64,000 nucleotides of DNA from Actinomycetota bacterium (GCA_029978705.1 JAPOIY010000002.1:49178-113177); one strand, 5' to 3'. Positions 1 to 8,984 are shown, counted from the stretch's first letter. A program made the numbers and translations. Notes: generated from the sequence alone by a model not told the origin.

Positions 1-1
1 C

Positions 2-1003
2 GGCGACAAGCCGCGCGAGTTGTGGAAGTTGAGCGCCGACGCGGTGTCGCCGGTCAAGTGGAACAACGACTGGGACGGCTCCCCGCTCGTGCTCGACGAC
101 TACCTCTTCGAGGGGGGCGAGAACAGCCAGTTCCACATCGTGAAGCTCAACCGATCCTACGCGCCGGACGGCAGCGTTCAGGTCGACCCGGAACTGGTGT
201 TCAACGCGCCCGGGTGGGACGACGAGCTGCTGTCGGACTTCGGCAGTGACCAGGTGTCGATCGAGAACTCGGTGGCGATCTATCAGGACACGGTGTACTT
301 CGCCAACAGTGGGGGGCTGGTCCAGGGGTGGGACATCTCCGGCCTGGCGGACGGCAAGGACCCCGAGCGGGTGTTCCGCTTCTGGACCGGGGACGACACC
401 GACGCCTCCATCGTCATCGACGAGCAGGGTTTCCTGTACGTCGGCTCGGAGTACGAGAAGGCCAACGCCCGCAGCCGCCAGGTGGGCCAGATGATGAAAC
501 TCGACCCGTCCCAGCCGGACAACCCGCTGGTGTGGAGCATCAAGGACCCCGGCGGCGGCGGCGTCTGGGGCACCCCGGCGCTGTACAACGACGTGGTCGT
601 CTACGACACCAACGCCGGCGACGTCCTGGCCGTGGACCGGCAGTCGGGGGCGGAACGGTGGCGGTTCTCGCTGCCGGGGCCGACCTGGCAGTCCCCCGTC
701 GCCATGGACGGCACGCTCCTCATCGGGGACTGCGACGGCACCATGCACGCCTACGACATCACGGACACGACCCGCACCCCGGCCGAACTGTGGCAGGTCG
801 ACATCGGCGGCTGCATCGAGTCGACGCCGGCGGTGTGGGGCGGCCGCATGTGGTTCGGCACCCGCGACGGCGGCATCCACGCCCTCTTCCCCGCCGACCA
901 GGTGGCGCAGCCGCTCACCGGCGACTCCCGCCCGACCCGTTCGCCCACGGAGTCCGTGGCACCGTCATCGTCGCCCCCCGCCCCGACCCCCACCGCGGGG
1001 TGA
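2..1003 (+). CDS. PQQ-type beta-propeller protein, 5'-truncated
   Basis: The gene starts to the left of the window; the frame is already open at base 2, leaving 333 residues. The visible part is built of repeated beta-propeller blades, for example 'GTPALYNDVVVYDT' and 'STPAVWGGRMWFGTRDG', the pattern of BamB/PQQ-dehydrogenase-like repeats. It ends in a Pro/Ser/Thr-rich low-complexity tail. No catalytic motif is visible, so a binding or scaffold role is as likely as an enzymatic one, and any signal peptide would lie outside the window. Its TGA overlaps the GTG of the next gene by four bases, so the two are probably co-transcribed. The family call is firm; the function is unknown. Confidence 0.75.
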   Translation, partial: GDKPRELWKLSADAVSPVKWNNDWDGSPLVLDDYLFEGGENSQFHIVKLNRSYAPDGSVQVDPELVFNAPGWDDELLSDFGSDQVSIENSVAIYQDTVYFANSGGLVQGWDISGLADGKDPERVFRFWTGDDTDASIVIDEQGFLYVGSEYEKANARSRQVGQMMKLDPSQPDNPLVWSIKDPGGGGVWGTPALYNDVVVYDTNAGDVLAVDRQSGAERWRFSLPGPTWQSPVAMDGTLLIGDCDGTMHAYDITDTTRTPAELWQVDIGGCIESTPAVWGGRMWFGTRDGGIHALFPADQVAQPLTGDSRPTRSPTESVAPSSSPPAPTPTAG

Positions 1004-1800
1004 TCACGCGGATCGCCCCCAGCCCCAGCGGCTACCTGCATGCGGGCAACGCGGTCAACTTCCTGCTGACTGACTGGCTGGCGGCGACGAAGCCGGGTTC
1101 CCGGGTGCATCTGCGGATCGACGACATCGCCTTGCCCGGGGCGCCGGACGTCTACCTCGAGGACATCTTCTGGGCCGTCGCGTGGCTCGGGATCCGCATC
1201 ACCGACGGCCCCACGGACCCCGCCTCGTTCCGGTCGGGCCACTCCCAGACCGCCCGGGTGGCTGACTACCGGCAGGTGCTGCCGGCGCTGCTGGCCGACC
1301 CGAGCACCTTCGTGTGCGGGTGCTCCCGGACCGACGTGGCCGCGCGCCGCCCGGGGGACCCGGACCCGTGCCGCGGAGCCGGGCTGGACCTCGTCCCGGG
1401 GCATACCGCCCTGCGGTTCACCGCCCCGGCGGGGGTCGTGCGTGACGAGATGGGTGACTTCGTCGTGTGGCGCAGGGACGACCTGCCCGCCTACCAGCTG
1501 GTGTCGGTGTGGGAGGACGCCCGCCGGGGGGTCGACGTCGTCGTGCGCGGCACCGACCTGCTGCCGTCGACGGCAGCTCAGCAGCTCCTCGCGCCCGTCG
1601 TGGGCGCCGTCGGCTTCTCCGAGGTCGCGTTCGTCCACCATCCCCTCGTCACGGACGCGGCCGGCCACAAACTGTCGAAGCGGGACGACGCGGACTCCCT
1701 GCGCGCGATCGCGGACACGCCCGGTGGCCGGGACCGGCTGCTCGACCTCGCGACCCGGATCGGGCGGCAGGTGGGGATCAGCCCGGCAGGTACCGCGTGA
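1000..1800 (+). CDS. GluQ-like glutamyl-tRNA(Asp) synthetase family protein
   Basis: A 266-residue class I aminoacyl-tRNA synthetase catalytic domain without an anticodon-binding domain. That size fits GluQRS-type enzymes, which glutamylate modified tRNA(Asp), rather than full glutamyl-tRNA synthetase (about 480 residues). The first signature is 'APSPSGYLHAGN' (residues 6-17), where the usual HxGH ends in Asn. The KMSKS-type loop is 'KLSKR' (224-228). A Cys-x-Cys pair in 'FVCGCSR' plus 'DPCRG' resembles the zinc-binding region of the family. The GTG start is chosen because it overlaps the upstream TGA as GTGA. The 3' end overlaps the convergent kinase gene by 23 bases. Family assignment is good; the exact tRNA substrate is inferred. 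Confidence 0.8.
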   Translation: MITRIAPSPSGYLHAGNAVNFLLTDWLAATKPGSRVHLRIDDIALPGAPDVYLEDIFWAVAWLGIRITDGPTDPASFRSGHSQTARVADYRQVLPALLADPSTFVCGCSRTDVAARRPGDPDPCRGAGLDLVPGHTALRFTAPAGVVRDEMGDFVVWRRDDLPAYQLVSVWEDARRGVDVVVRGTDLLPSTAAQQLLAPVVGAVGFSEVAFVHHPLVTDAAGHKLSKRDDADSLRAIADTPGGRDRLLDLATRIGRQVGISPAGTA

Positions 1801-3997
1801 GGTGCTCCGGGAAGTCGGTGAGCCGCACCGGCTTGGCGATGAACCCGTCCATGCCCGCGGCGTAGCAGCGGGTCACGTCGTCGTCCATGGCGCTTGCCGT
1901 CAGGGCCACCACCGGCAGGGGCGTCCCGGCGGCGCTGGTGGCCCCTTCCGCCCGCAGGCGGTGGGTCGCGGCGAACCCGTCCATGACGGGCATGTGGCAG
2001 TCCATGAGGACCACATCCCAGACGGGGCCGTGCTCCCGGTACGCCGCGAGGCACTGCTCCCCGTCCGCGGCCAGCGTCACGTCGGCGCCGAGCCGCTCCA
2101 ACATCCGGATGATCAGCGTCGAGTTGAGGCGGTCGTCCTCGACCAGCAGGACCCGCAGGCCGGCCAGCTCCGCGGCCGTGGCGGGAGGGTGCGCGCCCCC
2201 CGGCGCGCCGGCCTGGGGCGGCATCGGCACCCGGATCGTGAACGTGCTGCCCCGTCCCGGTTCGGATTCGACCGACAGGGTGCCGGCCATGGCGGACACC
2301 AGCTGCCGCGAGATCGCGAGTCCCAGCCCGGACCCGCCATACTGCCGCGTGGTGGAGGCGTCGCCCTGGGCGAACGGCTGGAACAGCGACTCCTGCCGGT
2401 CGGCCGGGATACCGATTCCGGTGTCGGCCACGGTCACGACCAGATCGTCGGCGGCGGCCACCGTGAGATCGACCCGGCCGCCGTGGGTGAACTTGACGGC
2501 GTTGCCCAGGACGTTCAGGACCACGGTGCGCAGTTTCTCGCGGTCCCCGACGACGGCGGGCGGCGTGGACGGCAGCACGGTCACGGCGACGTCATTACCG
2601 CGTTCTTGTGCCTGTTGGGCGACGATGCGCGCGCACTCCTCGACCAGTTGGGCCGGGGAGAACGTGATCCGGTCCAGTTCCAGCGGCCGCGCCTCGCCCT
2701 TGGCGAACGACAGGAAGTCGTTGACGAGGGACAGCAGCCGGTCACCGGCCACGCGCGCCGTCGCGACGACCTCGCGCTGCTCGTCGTCCAGGTCGGTGTC
2801 GAGCAGGATGTCGGCGAGTCCCAGGATGGCGGTGAGCGGGGTGCGGATCTCGTGACTGGTGTTCGCCAGGAGGTCGCTCCGGGTCTGCGCGAGCGCGACG
2901 GCGGCGTCGCGGGCGGCGGTCAGCTCCTGTTCCAGGCGGCGGCGGGCACTCACATCGTCCAGGGAGACCAGCGTGTGCGTGAGGTCGTCGATGACGATCG
3001 GTGCGGCCGTCACCTGGAACTGGCGATCGGCGGCCTCGACCAGACCGGGCAGCCCGACGGGGGCGTCGTCGGGATCCGCCGACGGCAGGTGCGGCAGTCC
3101 GGGCAGGACCTCGGCGACGGGCCGGCCGACCGGTTCCGGAGCGGGGGCGGGCAGCAGCTGCCGGGCCTCCCGGTTCGCGTAGAACACCCGGGCGCCGGGG
3201 TCGATCACCATCATCGGGTTGGGGGCACTCTCCAGGATGTTCGCGGCCAGGCGGCGGCCGCCATCGGACAGGTCGCGGGCCGTCGCGTACACGATGCCCT
3301 GCGCGGGGTCCGCGGCCGCGTTCCACTCCGTGGCGACGCTGGCGCCGTCGCCGGGGCGCCGCAGCGTCACCTCGAGGCCGAGCACCGGCTCCCCGGACCG
3401 CAGGCGGTCCCAGGCCGTCCCCAACACCGGCAGCGCCGACGGGTCGGCGAGATCGGCGAGGGACAGCGTGGTGAGTCGGTCGGACGGCACGCCCATGACG
3501 TCGGCGACGCGCTGGTTGGCCTGCAGGATGCGGCCGTCCATGTCGGTGAGCAGCATGAGGTCCGGGGAGACCTCGAAGAAGCGGCGGATCCGTTCCAGCG
3601 GCTCCGCGGCCTCCCGTTGCGCCCGCTCGTAGGCGTCCATCAGATGCAGCAGGTCGATGAGAGGGTCGCTGACGGCGAAGTCGTCGAGCATCAGCCCGGA
3701 CCTGGCGAACTGCTCGCTGGAGGCCAGCCACGGGGACCACGCGACGAGCCAGCCGTCGGGCAGTTCCACCACCTGTCCCCGCAGGGACAGTCCCGAGGCG
3801 CGGGCCTGCGCGACCAGCAACTCGGTGCTGTCGCGCCGGAAACTGTCGACCCCCCCGGCGACGACGTCGGACCAGGGCCGGCCCACCGGGTCGCCGCCGG
3901 TCACCTTGGCCAGACTGGGTCCGGCGCCCCGGACGACCAGATCCTTGTCGAGGACGCAGTAGAAGGGCAGGAGCCGGGCCAGCAGCTCCGGGTTCAT
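1778..3997 (-). CDS. Hybrid sensor histidine kinase with HNOBA-like N-terminus (partner of H-NOX)
   Basis: 739 residues. Residues 1-130 resemble the heme-NO-binding-associated (HNOBA) domain of soluble guanylate cyclases: 'LPFYCVLDKDL', then 'LSLRGQVVELP' and 'WLVAWSPW', then 'GLMLDDFAVSDPLIDL', followed by a helical linker. Two PAS-like segments follow (about 140-250 and 255-350). Next come HisKA with phospho-accepting H382 in 'TSHEIRTP', a HATPase domain (N499, 'DTGIGIP', 'GGSGLGLAI') and a receiver domain (E620/D621/D622, phospho-acceptor D666, T700, K722). There is no membrane segment, so it is cytosolic. The ATG overlaps the H-NOX stop codon as ATGA, which implies translational coupling and a physical partnership. 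No separate output protein is adjacent; phosphotransfer presumably continues elsewhere. Kinase call certain; HNOBA assignment likely. Confidence 0.9.
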   Translation of the reverse strand: MNPELLARLLPFYCVLDKDLVVRGAGPSLAKVTGGDPVGRPWSDVVAGGVDSFRRDSTELLVAQARASGLSLRGQVVELPDGWLVAWSPWLASSEQFARSGLMLDDFAVSDPLIDLLHLMDAYERAQREAAEPLERIRRFFEVSPDLMLLTDMDGRILQANQRVADVMGVPSDRLTTLSLADLADPSALPVLGTAWDRLRSGEPVLGLEVTLRRPGDGASVATEWNAAADPAQGIVYATARDLSDGGRRLAANILESAPNPMMVIDPGARVFYANREARQLLPAPAPEPVGRPVAEVLPGLPHLPSADPDDAPVGLPGLVEAADRQFQVTAAPIVIDDLTHTLVSLDDVSARRRLEQELTAARDAAVALAQTRSDLLANTSHEIRTPLTAILGLADILLDTDLDDEQREVVATARVAGDRLLSLVNDFLSFAKGEARPLELDRITFSPAQLVEECARIVAQQAQERGNDVAVTVLPSTPPAVVGDREKLRTVVLNVLGNAVKFTHGGRVDLTVAAADDLVVTVADTGIGIPADRQESLFQPFAQGDASTTRQYGGSGLGLAISRQLVSAMAGTLSVESEPGRGSTFTIRVPMPPQAGAPGGAHPPATAAELAGLRVLLVEDDRLNSTLIIRMLERLGADVTLAADGEQCLAAYREHGPVWDVVLMDCHMPVMDGFAATHRLRAEGATSAAGTPLPVVALTASAMDDDVTRCYAAGMDGFIAKPVRLTDFPEHLTRYLPG

Positions 3998-4539
3998 GCG
4001 GCCGGTCGCCAACTCACGTCGAAGACCGCGTGGCCCTCCCCCGGCGTCACCGAGTCGATCTCGACGGTCTGACCGAAACGGTCGCCGATCCCCCGCAGCA
4101 GCCCGATCACGAACGGCACCAGCCCCTCCCGGTGGCTGCGGTAGTGCAGCCGCAGGGAGCCGGCGGTGACGTCCGAGACCTCGAACGACGGGGGCTCGTA
4201 GCCGGGGAAGATCAGGCCCACCCGGACATGGAGGTTGTTGAGGTTCCCCAGGAAGGTGGCCAGGTCGTCCCCGCTCGCGTCGAGCAGGGTCTGGTAGTGC
4301 TGGGGGGCGAAGTCCGCCACCCAGTACCGCCCGAAGTCCTCCAGCAGCACGGCCGCGTCCTCCTTGAGGACCTCGGAGGTGGCCCCCACCAGCGCGTAAC
4401 TGGTGGCATCCGGGTACGGCTGGTTGCTGACGAAGACGACGCCACGCTGCCCCGCCCGGTCGAGGATCTCGTTCCAGGCGTCGGCGCCGTGGCGCTCGCG
4501 CACCATCTGTTCCAGACCCAGCTGCACCATGCCGTACAA
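3994..4539 (-). CDS. Stand-alone H-NOX heme/nitric-oxide sensor
   Basis: 181 residues, the full length of an H-NOX domain. The proximal heme ligand is H104 in 'NLNNLHVRVGLIF', and the heme-propionate motif YxSxR is present as Y133-R-S135-H-R137. P112 in 'FPGYEPP' sits where the family has its conserved heme-distorting proline. The position of the distal tyrosine that lets some H-NOX proteins bind oxygen appears to carry a Pro/Phe stretch, which suggests NO selectivity (inferred). The start is TTG at 4539: it gives the family's usual N-terminus 'MYGMVQLGLEQMV' and has an AGGAGG six bases upstream. It lies 16 bases after sahH and overlaps the kinase start by four bases, so it should gate that kinase in response to NO. 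Confidence 0.93.
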   Translation of the reverse strand: MYGMVQLGLEQMVRERHGADAWNEILDRAGQRGVVFVSNQPYPDATSYALVGATSEVLKEDAAVLLEDFGRYWVADFAPQHYQTLLDASGDDLATFLGNLNNLHVRVGLIFPGYEPPSFEVSDVTAGSLRLHYRSHREGLVPFVIGLLRGIGDRFGQTVEIDSVTPGEGHAVFDVSWRPAA

Positions 4540-4545
4540 CGTCTG

Positions 4546-4551
4546 CCTCCT
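4546..4551 (-). promoter_or_regulatory. Shine-Dalgarno site fixing the TTG start of the H-NOX gene
   Basis: A perfect AGGAGG on the minus strand ends six bases before the TTG at 4539. The next in-frame ATG, three codons downstream, is too far from it and would remove the conserved 'MYG' N-terminus. The site lies between the sahH stop and the H-NOX start. Confidence 0.85.
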
Positions 4552-4555
4552 GGGC

Positions 4556-5986
4556 TCAGTACCGGTAATGCTCCGGCTTGTAGGGGCCGGCCACGTCGAC
4601 ACCCAGGTACTCGGCCTGGTCCTTCGACAGCTCCGTGAGGCGGACGCCGAGGGCGTCGAGGTGCAGCCGCGCCACCATCTCGTCGAGGTTCTTGGGCAGC
4701 ACATAGACCCCCACGGGGTACTGGTCCTGCTTGGTGAACAACTCGATCTGGGCCAGAACCTGGTTGGTGAACGAGTTGGACATCACGAACGACGGGTGGC
4801 CGGTCGCGTTGCCGAGGTTGAGCAGACGCCCCTCGCTCAGCAGGATGATGGTGTGGCCGTCGGCGAACCGCCACTCGTCCACCTGCGGCTTGATCTCGGT
4901 CTTGGTGGCGATCGCGTCGAGGGAGGCCACCTCGATCTCATTGTCGAAGTGCCCGATGTTCCCGACCACGGCCTGATGCTTCATGCGGGACATGTCGTCG
5001 GCGGTGATGACGTCCTTGCACCCGGTCGCCGTGACGAAGATGTCCGCGCTGCCGACGACATCCTCGAGGCGGGCCACCTGGTAGCCGTCCATGGCAGCCT
5101 GCAGCGCGCAGATCGGGTCGACCTCGGTGACGATGACGCGGGCACCCTGACCGCGCAGCGAGTCCGCGCACCCCTTGCCCACGTCGCCATAGCCGCAGAC
5201 GACGGCGGTCTTGCCGCCGATGAGGACGTCGGTGGCCCGGTTGATGCCGTCGACCAGCGAGTGGCGGCAGCCGTACTTGTTGTCGAACTTGCTCTTGGTG
5301 ACGGAGTCGTTGACGTTGATGGCAGGGAACAGCAGTGAACCCTCCGCCAGCATCTCGTACAGGCGGTGCACGCCGGTGGTCGTCTCCTCGGTCACCCCGA
5401 TCACGGAGGACGCGGCCCGCTGCCAGCGGTCCCCGTCCTCGGCCAGGGTGCGCCGCAGCAGTTCCAGTACGACCCCGTACTCCTCGGGGTCGTTGTCGTC
5501 GGCCTGCGGCACGGCCCCGGCCTTCTCGAACTCGACCCCCTTGTGGATCAGCAGGGTCGCGTCGCCGCCGTCGTCCAGCAGCATGTTGAAGCCCTCGGGG
5601 CCCCAGTCCAGCGCCCGCTCGGTGCACCACCAGTACTCGTCGAGGGTCTCGCCCTTCCAGGCGAAGACGGGAACCCCCTGCGGATCGTCGACCGTCCCGG
5701 TCGGCCCGACCACCACGGCGGCGGCGGCGTGATCCTGTGTCGAGTAGATGTTGCACGAGGCCCAGCGGACCTCCGCGCCCAGCGCCGTGAGCGTCTCGAT
5801 CAGCACCGCGGTCTGCACGGTCATGTGCAGCGAACCGGTGATCCGCGCACCCTTGAGGGGCTGCTGGGCGCCGTACTTCTCGCGCATCGCCATCAGGCCC
5901 GGCATCTCATGCTCGGCGAGGGTGATCTCGCGGCGGCCGAAGGGGGCCTCGGCCAGGTCGGCAACTTTGTACTCGGTGACAGTCAT
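4556..5986 (-). CDS. ahcY: Adenosylhomocysteinase
   Basis: 476 residues. It hydrolyses S-adenosylhomocysteine to homocysteine and adenosine with bound NAD, closing the methyl cycle in the cytosol. Family hallmarks visible are '[16 protein letters not shown]', '[14 protein letters not shown]', the NAD-binding '[13 protein letters not shown]' and the C-terminal '[21 protein letters not shown]' region. It also has the insert typical of longer bacterial enzymes. The ATG at 5986 is chosen over an in-frame start 51 bases upstream because GAGGAG lies just before it and it gives the usual '[11 protein letters not shown]' N-terminus. It is the first gene of a transcription unit continuing into the H-NOX and kinase genes. 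I saw no recognisable SAH riboswitch in the 115-base leader. Confidence 0.98.
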   Translation of the reverse strand: MTVTEYKVADLAEAPFGRREITLAEHEMPGLMAMREKYGAQQPLKGARITGSLHMTVQTAVLIETLTALGAEVRWASCNIYSTQDHAAAAVVVGPTGTVDDPQGVPVFAWKGETLDEYWWCTERALDWGPEGFNMLLDDGGDATLLIHKGVEFEKAGAVPQADDNDPEEYGVVLELLRRTLAEDGDRWQRAASSVIGVTEETTTGVHRLYEMLAEGSLLFPAINVNDSVTKSKFDNKYGCRHSLVDGINRATDVLIGGKTAVVCGYGDVGKGCADSLRGQGARVIVTEVDPICALQAAMDGYQVARLEDVVGSADIFVTATGCKDVITADDMSRMKHQAVVGNIGHFDNEIEVASLDAIATKTEIKPQVDEWRFADGHTIILLSEGRLLNLGNATGHPSFVMSNSFTNQVLAQIELFTKQDQYPVGVYVLPKNLDEMVARLHLDALGVRLTELSKDQAEYLGVDVAGPYKPEHYRY

Positions 5987-6101
5987 ACCTACTCCTCGTG
6001 GGGGCGTGGTGCCCGGGTCAGACAACACGAACGTCACGAGGCTTCGTTGGTCCGCCGCAGTATTGTGCCACGGGCCGGCGACCCCCGCAGTCGTGCGGTC
6101 G

Positions 6102-7037
6102 TCAGTCGGTGGGTGCCTGGTGACCGGGGTCGTAGATGGCCGGTTCCAGGTAGACCACGACCTTCTTGCCCGCCATCGCGCTGCGCAAACCGTCCTCGGC
6201 CCGGTCGATCAGCGCGGCGATCTCGGCGCCGGTGGCGGTGGCCGGGACCGCGATCTTGGCGGCGCACAGGATCTCGTCGGGGCCCAGGTGCTGGGTCCTC
6301 ATGTGGATCACCCGCTCGACGCCCGGGGTGGCCTCGATGGCCGTCCGCATGGCCGCGTCCTCCTCGGGCAGCGCCGACTCCCCCGTCAGCATGGACACCA
6401 TCTCCATGGCCAGGAAGATGGCGATCACGATCAGCAGGGTCCCGACCGCCACCGCGCCCATGCCGTCGAACGCCCCGTTGCCCGTGACGACCGCCAGCGT
6501 GATGCCGACGAGGGCAAACACCAGACCGATCAGGGCACCGGTGTCCTCCAGGAGGATCACGGGTAGTTCGGGGTTGCGGGTGTCACGGATGAAGCGCGGC
6601 AGGGAGCGGCTGCCCCGGGCGGCGTTGGACTCGCGCAGCGCGGTGCGCAGGGAGAAGCTCTCCAGGAGGATCGCGATGATCAGCACCCCGAACGCGATCT
6701 GCGCGTCGTGGATCGGCTCCGGATGCTGGATCTTGTGCAGCCCCTCGTACAGGGAGAACAGGCCACCGACGAGGAACAGCACGATGGCGACGATGAACCC
6801 GTAGATGTAGCGCTGCCGGCCGAAGCCGAACTGGTGCGTGGCGGTGCTGGCCCGTTGGCTGCGCTTGTTGCCGAACAGCAGCAGCAGTTGGTTCCCGGAG
6901 TCGGCCAGGGAGTGGATGGCCTCCGCGAGCATCGACGATGACTGCGTGAGCAGGAACGCGACGAACTTGGCCAGGGCGATGCCGAGGTTGGCGAACAGGG
7001 CTGCGACGACCGCCTTGAGCCCGCCCTCCGTGCTCAC
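6102..7037 (-). CDS. Cation diffusion facilitator family transporter
   Basis: 311 residues with an N-terminal membrane domain of about six helices and a C-terminal cytosolic domain. The metal-site region '[20 protein letters not shown]' (residues about 33-52) carries the HxxxD pattern of CDF proteins, and '[11 protein letters not shown]' supplies the second set of acidic residues. It probably exports a divalent cation such as Zn2+, Mn2+ or Fe2+ in exchange for protons; the metal cannot be told from sequence. The GTG at 7037 overlaps the stop of the Trm112-like gene as GTGA. It is the last gene of the manB-led unit. Confidence 0.88.
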   Translation of the reverse strand: MSTEGGLKAVVAALFANLGIALAKFVAFLLTQSSSMLAEAIHSLADSGNQLLLLFGNKRSQRASTATHQFGFGRQRYIYGFIVAIVLFLVGGLFSLYEGLHKIQHPEPIHDAQIAFGVLIIAILLESFSLRTALRESNAARGSRSLPRFIRDTRNPELPVILLEDTGALIGLVFALVGITLAVVTGNGAFDGMGAVAVGTLLIVIAIFLAMEMVSMLTGESALPEEDAAMRTAIEATPGVERVIHMRTQHLGPDEILCAAKIAVPATATGAEIAALIDRAEDGLRSAMAGKKVVVYLEPAIYDPGHQAPTD

Positions 7038-7195
7038 GGCAGGCGCGCCTCGTCGAGCAGCATCACCGGCAGGCCGTCGCGCACCGGGAAGGCCGCCCCG
7101 CACTCGGTGCACACGAGTTCGTCGCCCTCGACCCGCAGGGGGGCGTGGTGGGGGCGGGGGCAGCGGAGCAGTTCGAGCAGCAGCGGGTCGATCAC
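7034..7195 (-). CDS. Trm112-like small zinc-ribbon protein
   Basis: 53 residues: 'IDPLLLELLRCP', a Cys pair in 'CTECGAAFPVRDGLPVML', and a short acidic C-terminus. This is the Trm112/YcaR fold, a small zinc-ribbon protein that activates methyltransferases in other organisms; a specific partner is not evident here. It is linked at both ends by four-base overlaps (GTGA with manB upstream and GTGA with the CDF transporter downstream), so it is translated as part of that operon. Confidence 0.85.
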   Translation of the reverse strand: MIDPLLLELLRCPRPHHAPLRVEGDELVCTECGAAFPVRDGLPVMLLDEARLP

Positions 7196-8589
7196 TCGTC
7201 GTCCTTCCGGATCAGGGACAGCACCTCGTCGCGCAGGGCTGCCAGCGTGTCGGGGTCGGTGGCCTCGGCGTTGAGGCGCAGCAGTGGCTCCGTGTTGGAG
7301 GGGCGCACGTTGAACCACCAGTCGGGAGTGCTGACGGTGAGCCCGTCGAGGTCGTCCATGTCGCCCCGCCCCGTGAACGCCGTGCGGACCCGGTGCAGGG
7401 CGGCGGGCACGTCGGGTACCCGGGTGTTGATCTCCCCGGTGGCGGGGTACCGCTCGTAGCCGGCCAGCAGGTCCGCCAGGGTCGTTCCCGGGGGGCTGGC
7501 GCCGAGGACGGCCAGGACGTTCATCGCGGCCAGCATGCCGGAGTCCGCCCGCCAGAAGTCGCGGAAGTAGAAGTGGCCCGAGTGCTCGCCGCCGAACGCG
7601 GCCCCCGTGCGCGCCATCGTGTCCTTGATATAGGAGTGCCCCACCCGGGTGCGCTCGGGGACGCCGCCGAGTTCGGTGATGATCTCGGGGACGGCACGGC
7701 TCGTGATGAGGTTGTGGATGATCGTGGCGCCGGGCTGGTCGGCCAGGACCTGGGCCGCGATCAGCCCGGTGATGGCCGAGGGGCTGACCACGGCTCCGGT
7801 GTTGTCGACCACGAAGCACCGGTCGGCATCGCCGTCGAACGCCAGCCCGAGATCGGCGTCCAACTGGCGCACCTTGGCCTGGAGGTCGCGCAGCGTCTCC
7901 GGGTCGATCGGGTTGGCCTCGTGATTGGGGAACGTCCCGTCGAGGTCGAAGTAGAGCGGGATGATGGTGAGCGGCAGTTCGGGAAGGCCCGCGGCCGTGC
8001 CCAGGACCGCCGGCACGGTGTAGCCCCCCATCCCGTTGCCGGCGTCCACCACGACCCGCAGGGGCCGGATGCCGGACAGGTCCACGAGACCGCGGAGGAA
8101 GGCCGCGTAGTCGGCGATCATGTCCCGCGTGTGTCCCTGCCCCGGGGGCACGTCGGCGTCTGCGACGCTGCCGCGGGAGACGATGTCGCGGATCTCGGCC
8201 AGACCCGTGTCTTCCCCGACGGGCGCCGCGCCCACCCGGCACAGTTTGATGCCGTTGTACTCGGCGGGGTTGTGGCTGGCCGTGAACATCGCGCCCGGCA
8301 GGCCCAGGCGGCCGGAGGCGAAGTACAGCGCGTCGGTGGAGCACAGGCCGATGTCGATCACATCGCACCCCTGTCCGGTCACGCCGTCCCGGAAGGCGGC
8401 GACGAGGTCGGGGCCGCTGGGGCGCATGTCGTGCCCCACGACCACGGCGCCCGGACCGCCCGCTGCCGGCATCGCGCCCACCACCTGTACGAACGCGGCG
8501 CCCACGTCGCGGGCGAGGTCCTCGTCGAACTGGTCGGGGACGACACCGCGGACGTCGTACGCCTTGATGATCGTGGAAAGGTCCCGCAC
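7192..8589 (-). CDS. manB: Phosphomannomutase/phosphoglucomutase
   Basis: 465 residues of the alpha-D-phosphohexomutase family. All four functional loops are visible: the phosphoserine loop 'TASHNPAEYNGIK', the metal loop 'FDGDADRC', the sugar-binding 'GEHSGH' and the C-terminal phosphate loop 'RPSNTEP'. It interconverts mannose-6-phosphate and mannose-1-phosphate (possibly the glucose esters too), supplying GDP-mannose together with the guanylyltransferase at 19009-20088. The GTG at 8589 starts 'VRDLSTIIKAYDVRG' and lies seven bases after a -10-like TACGCT, so the mRNA may be leaderless. The gene's stop overlaps the Trm112-like start. Confidence 0.92.
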   Translation of the reverse strand: MRDLSTIIKAYDVRGVVPDQFDEDLARDVGAAFVQVVGAMPAAGGPGAVVVGHDMRPSGPDLVAAFRDGVTGQGCDVIDIGLCSTDALYFASGRLGLPGAMFTASHNPAEYNGIKLCRVGAAPVGEDTGLAEIRDIVSRGSVADADVPPGQGHTRDMIADYAAFLRGLVDLSGIRPLRVVVDAGNGMGGYTVPAVLGTAAGLPELPLTIIPLYFDLDGTFPNHEANPIDPETLRDLQAKVRQLDADLGLAFDGDADRCFVVDNTGAVVSPSAITGLIAAQVLADQPGATIIHNLITSRAVPEIITELGGVPERTRVGHSYIKDTMARTGAAFGGEHSGHFYFRDFWRADSGMLAAMNVLAVLGASPPGTTLADLLAGYERYPATGEINTRVPDVPAALHRVRTAFTGRGDMDDLDGLTVSTPDWWFNVRPSNTEPLLRLNAEATDPDTLAALRDEVLSLIRKDDE

Positions 8590-8596
8590 GGGGGCG

Positions 8597-8602
8597 AGCG
8601 TA
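8597..8602 (-). promoter_or_regulatory. -10 element (TACGCT) of manB, leaderless type
   Basis: TACGCT on the minus strand is followed by seven bases and then the GTG of manB, so transcription should begin at or beside the start codon. No -35 match is obvious. Confidence 0.5.
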
Positions 8603-8612
8603 CCGGGTGTGG

Positions 8613-8978
8613 TCAGGAGTCGACGTCGCGCAGGACCCGCAGGTGCCCGCGCCGGGTCACCTCGAGGGTGCCGGGGGGCGCGGGGGTCTCGGCGGGGGGC
8701 TCCTCCGGGCGGGGTCGCCCCGCTTCGCGCACGGCCTCGGCGAGCGCCTCCAGGTCGTCGCTGCTGGGCCGCAGCGCGTCGGGGTCGGGCTGGAGCCGGA
8801 CGACCTCCCACCCGCGGGGGGCGGTCAGCCGCTCGCTGTGGGCCTGGCACAGGTCATAGCAGTGGGGTTCGGCGTAGGTCGCGAGGGGGCCGAGCACAGC
8901 GGTGCAGTCCGCGTACACGTAGGTCAGGGTGGCGACCGCCGGACGGGTGCACGACGGTTTACTACAGCGCCGACCCAT
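8613..8978 (-). CDS. DUF3499 family protein
   Basis: 121 residues. The N-terminal half is cysteine- and histidine-containing ('MGRRCSKPSCTRPAVATLTY', 'YADCTAVLGPL', 'PHCYDLCQAHSERL'), a probable zinc-binding module shared by DUF3499 proteins, which are confined to actinobacteria. The C-terminal half is acidic/proline-rich and ends in 'GHLRVLRDVDS'. Function unknown. It sits between phosphomannomutase and the DUF5719 gene, which is the usual neighbourhood of this family. The ATG is preceded by TATCGT and six bases, predicting a leaderless transcript. Confidence 0.85.
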   Translation of the reverse strand: MGRRCSKPSCTRPAVATLTYVYADCTAVLGPLATYAEPHCYDLCQAHSERLTAPRGWEVVRLQPDPDALRPSSDDLEALAEAVREAGRPRPEEPPAETPAPPGTLEVTRRGHLRVLRDVDS

Positions 8979-8984
8979 ACCCGG

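Noticed and set aside
1442..4072. A plus-strand open frame of 876 codons opposite the hybrid kinase
   Set aside because: It is a shadow of the kinase gene, whose motifs and overlaps with neighbours are unambiguous.
5987..6101. Possible SAH or SAM riboswitch before sahH
   Set aside because: The 115-base stretch shows no recognisable pseudoknot core of these riboswitches by eye; a covariance-model search would settle it.
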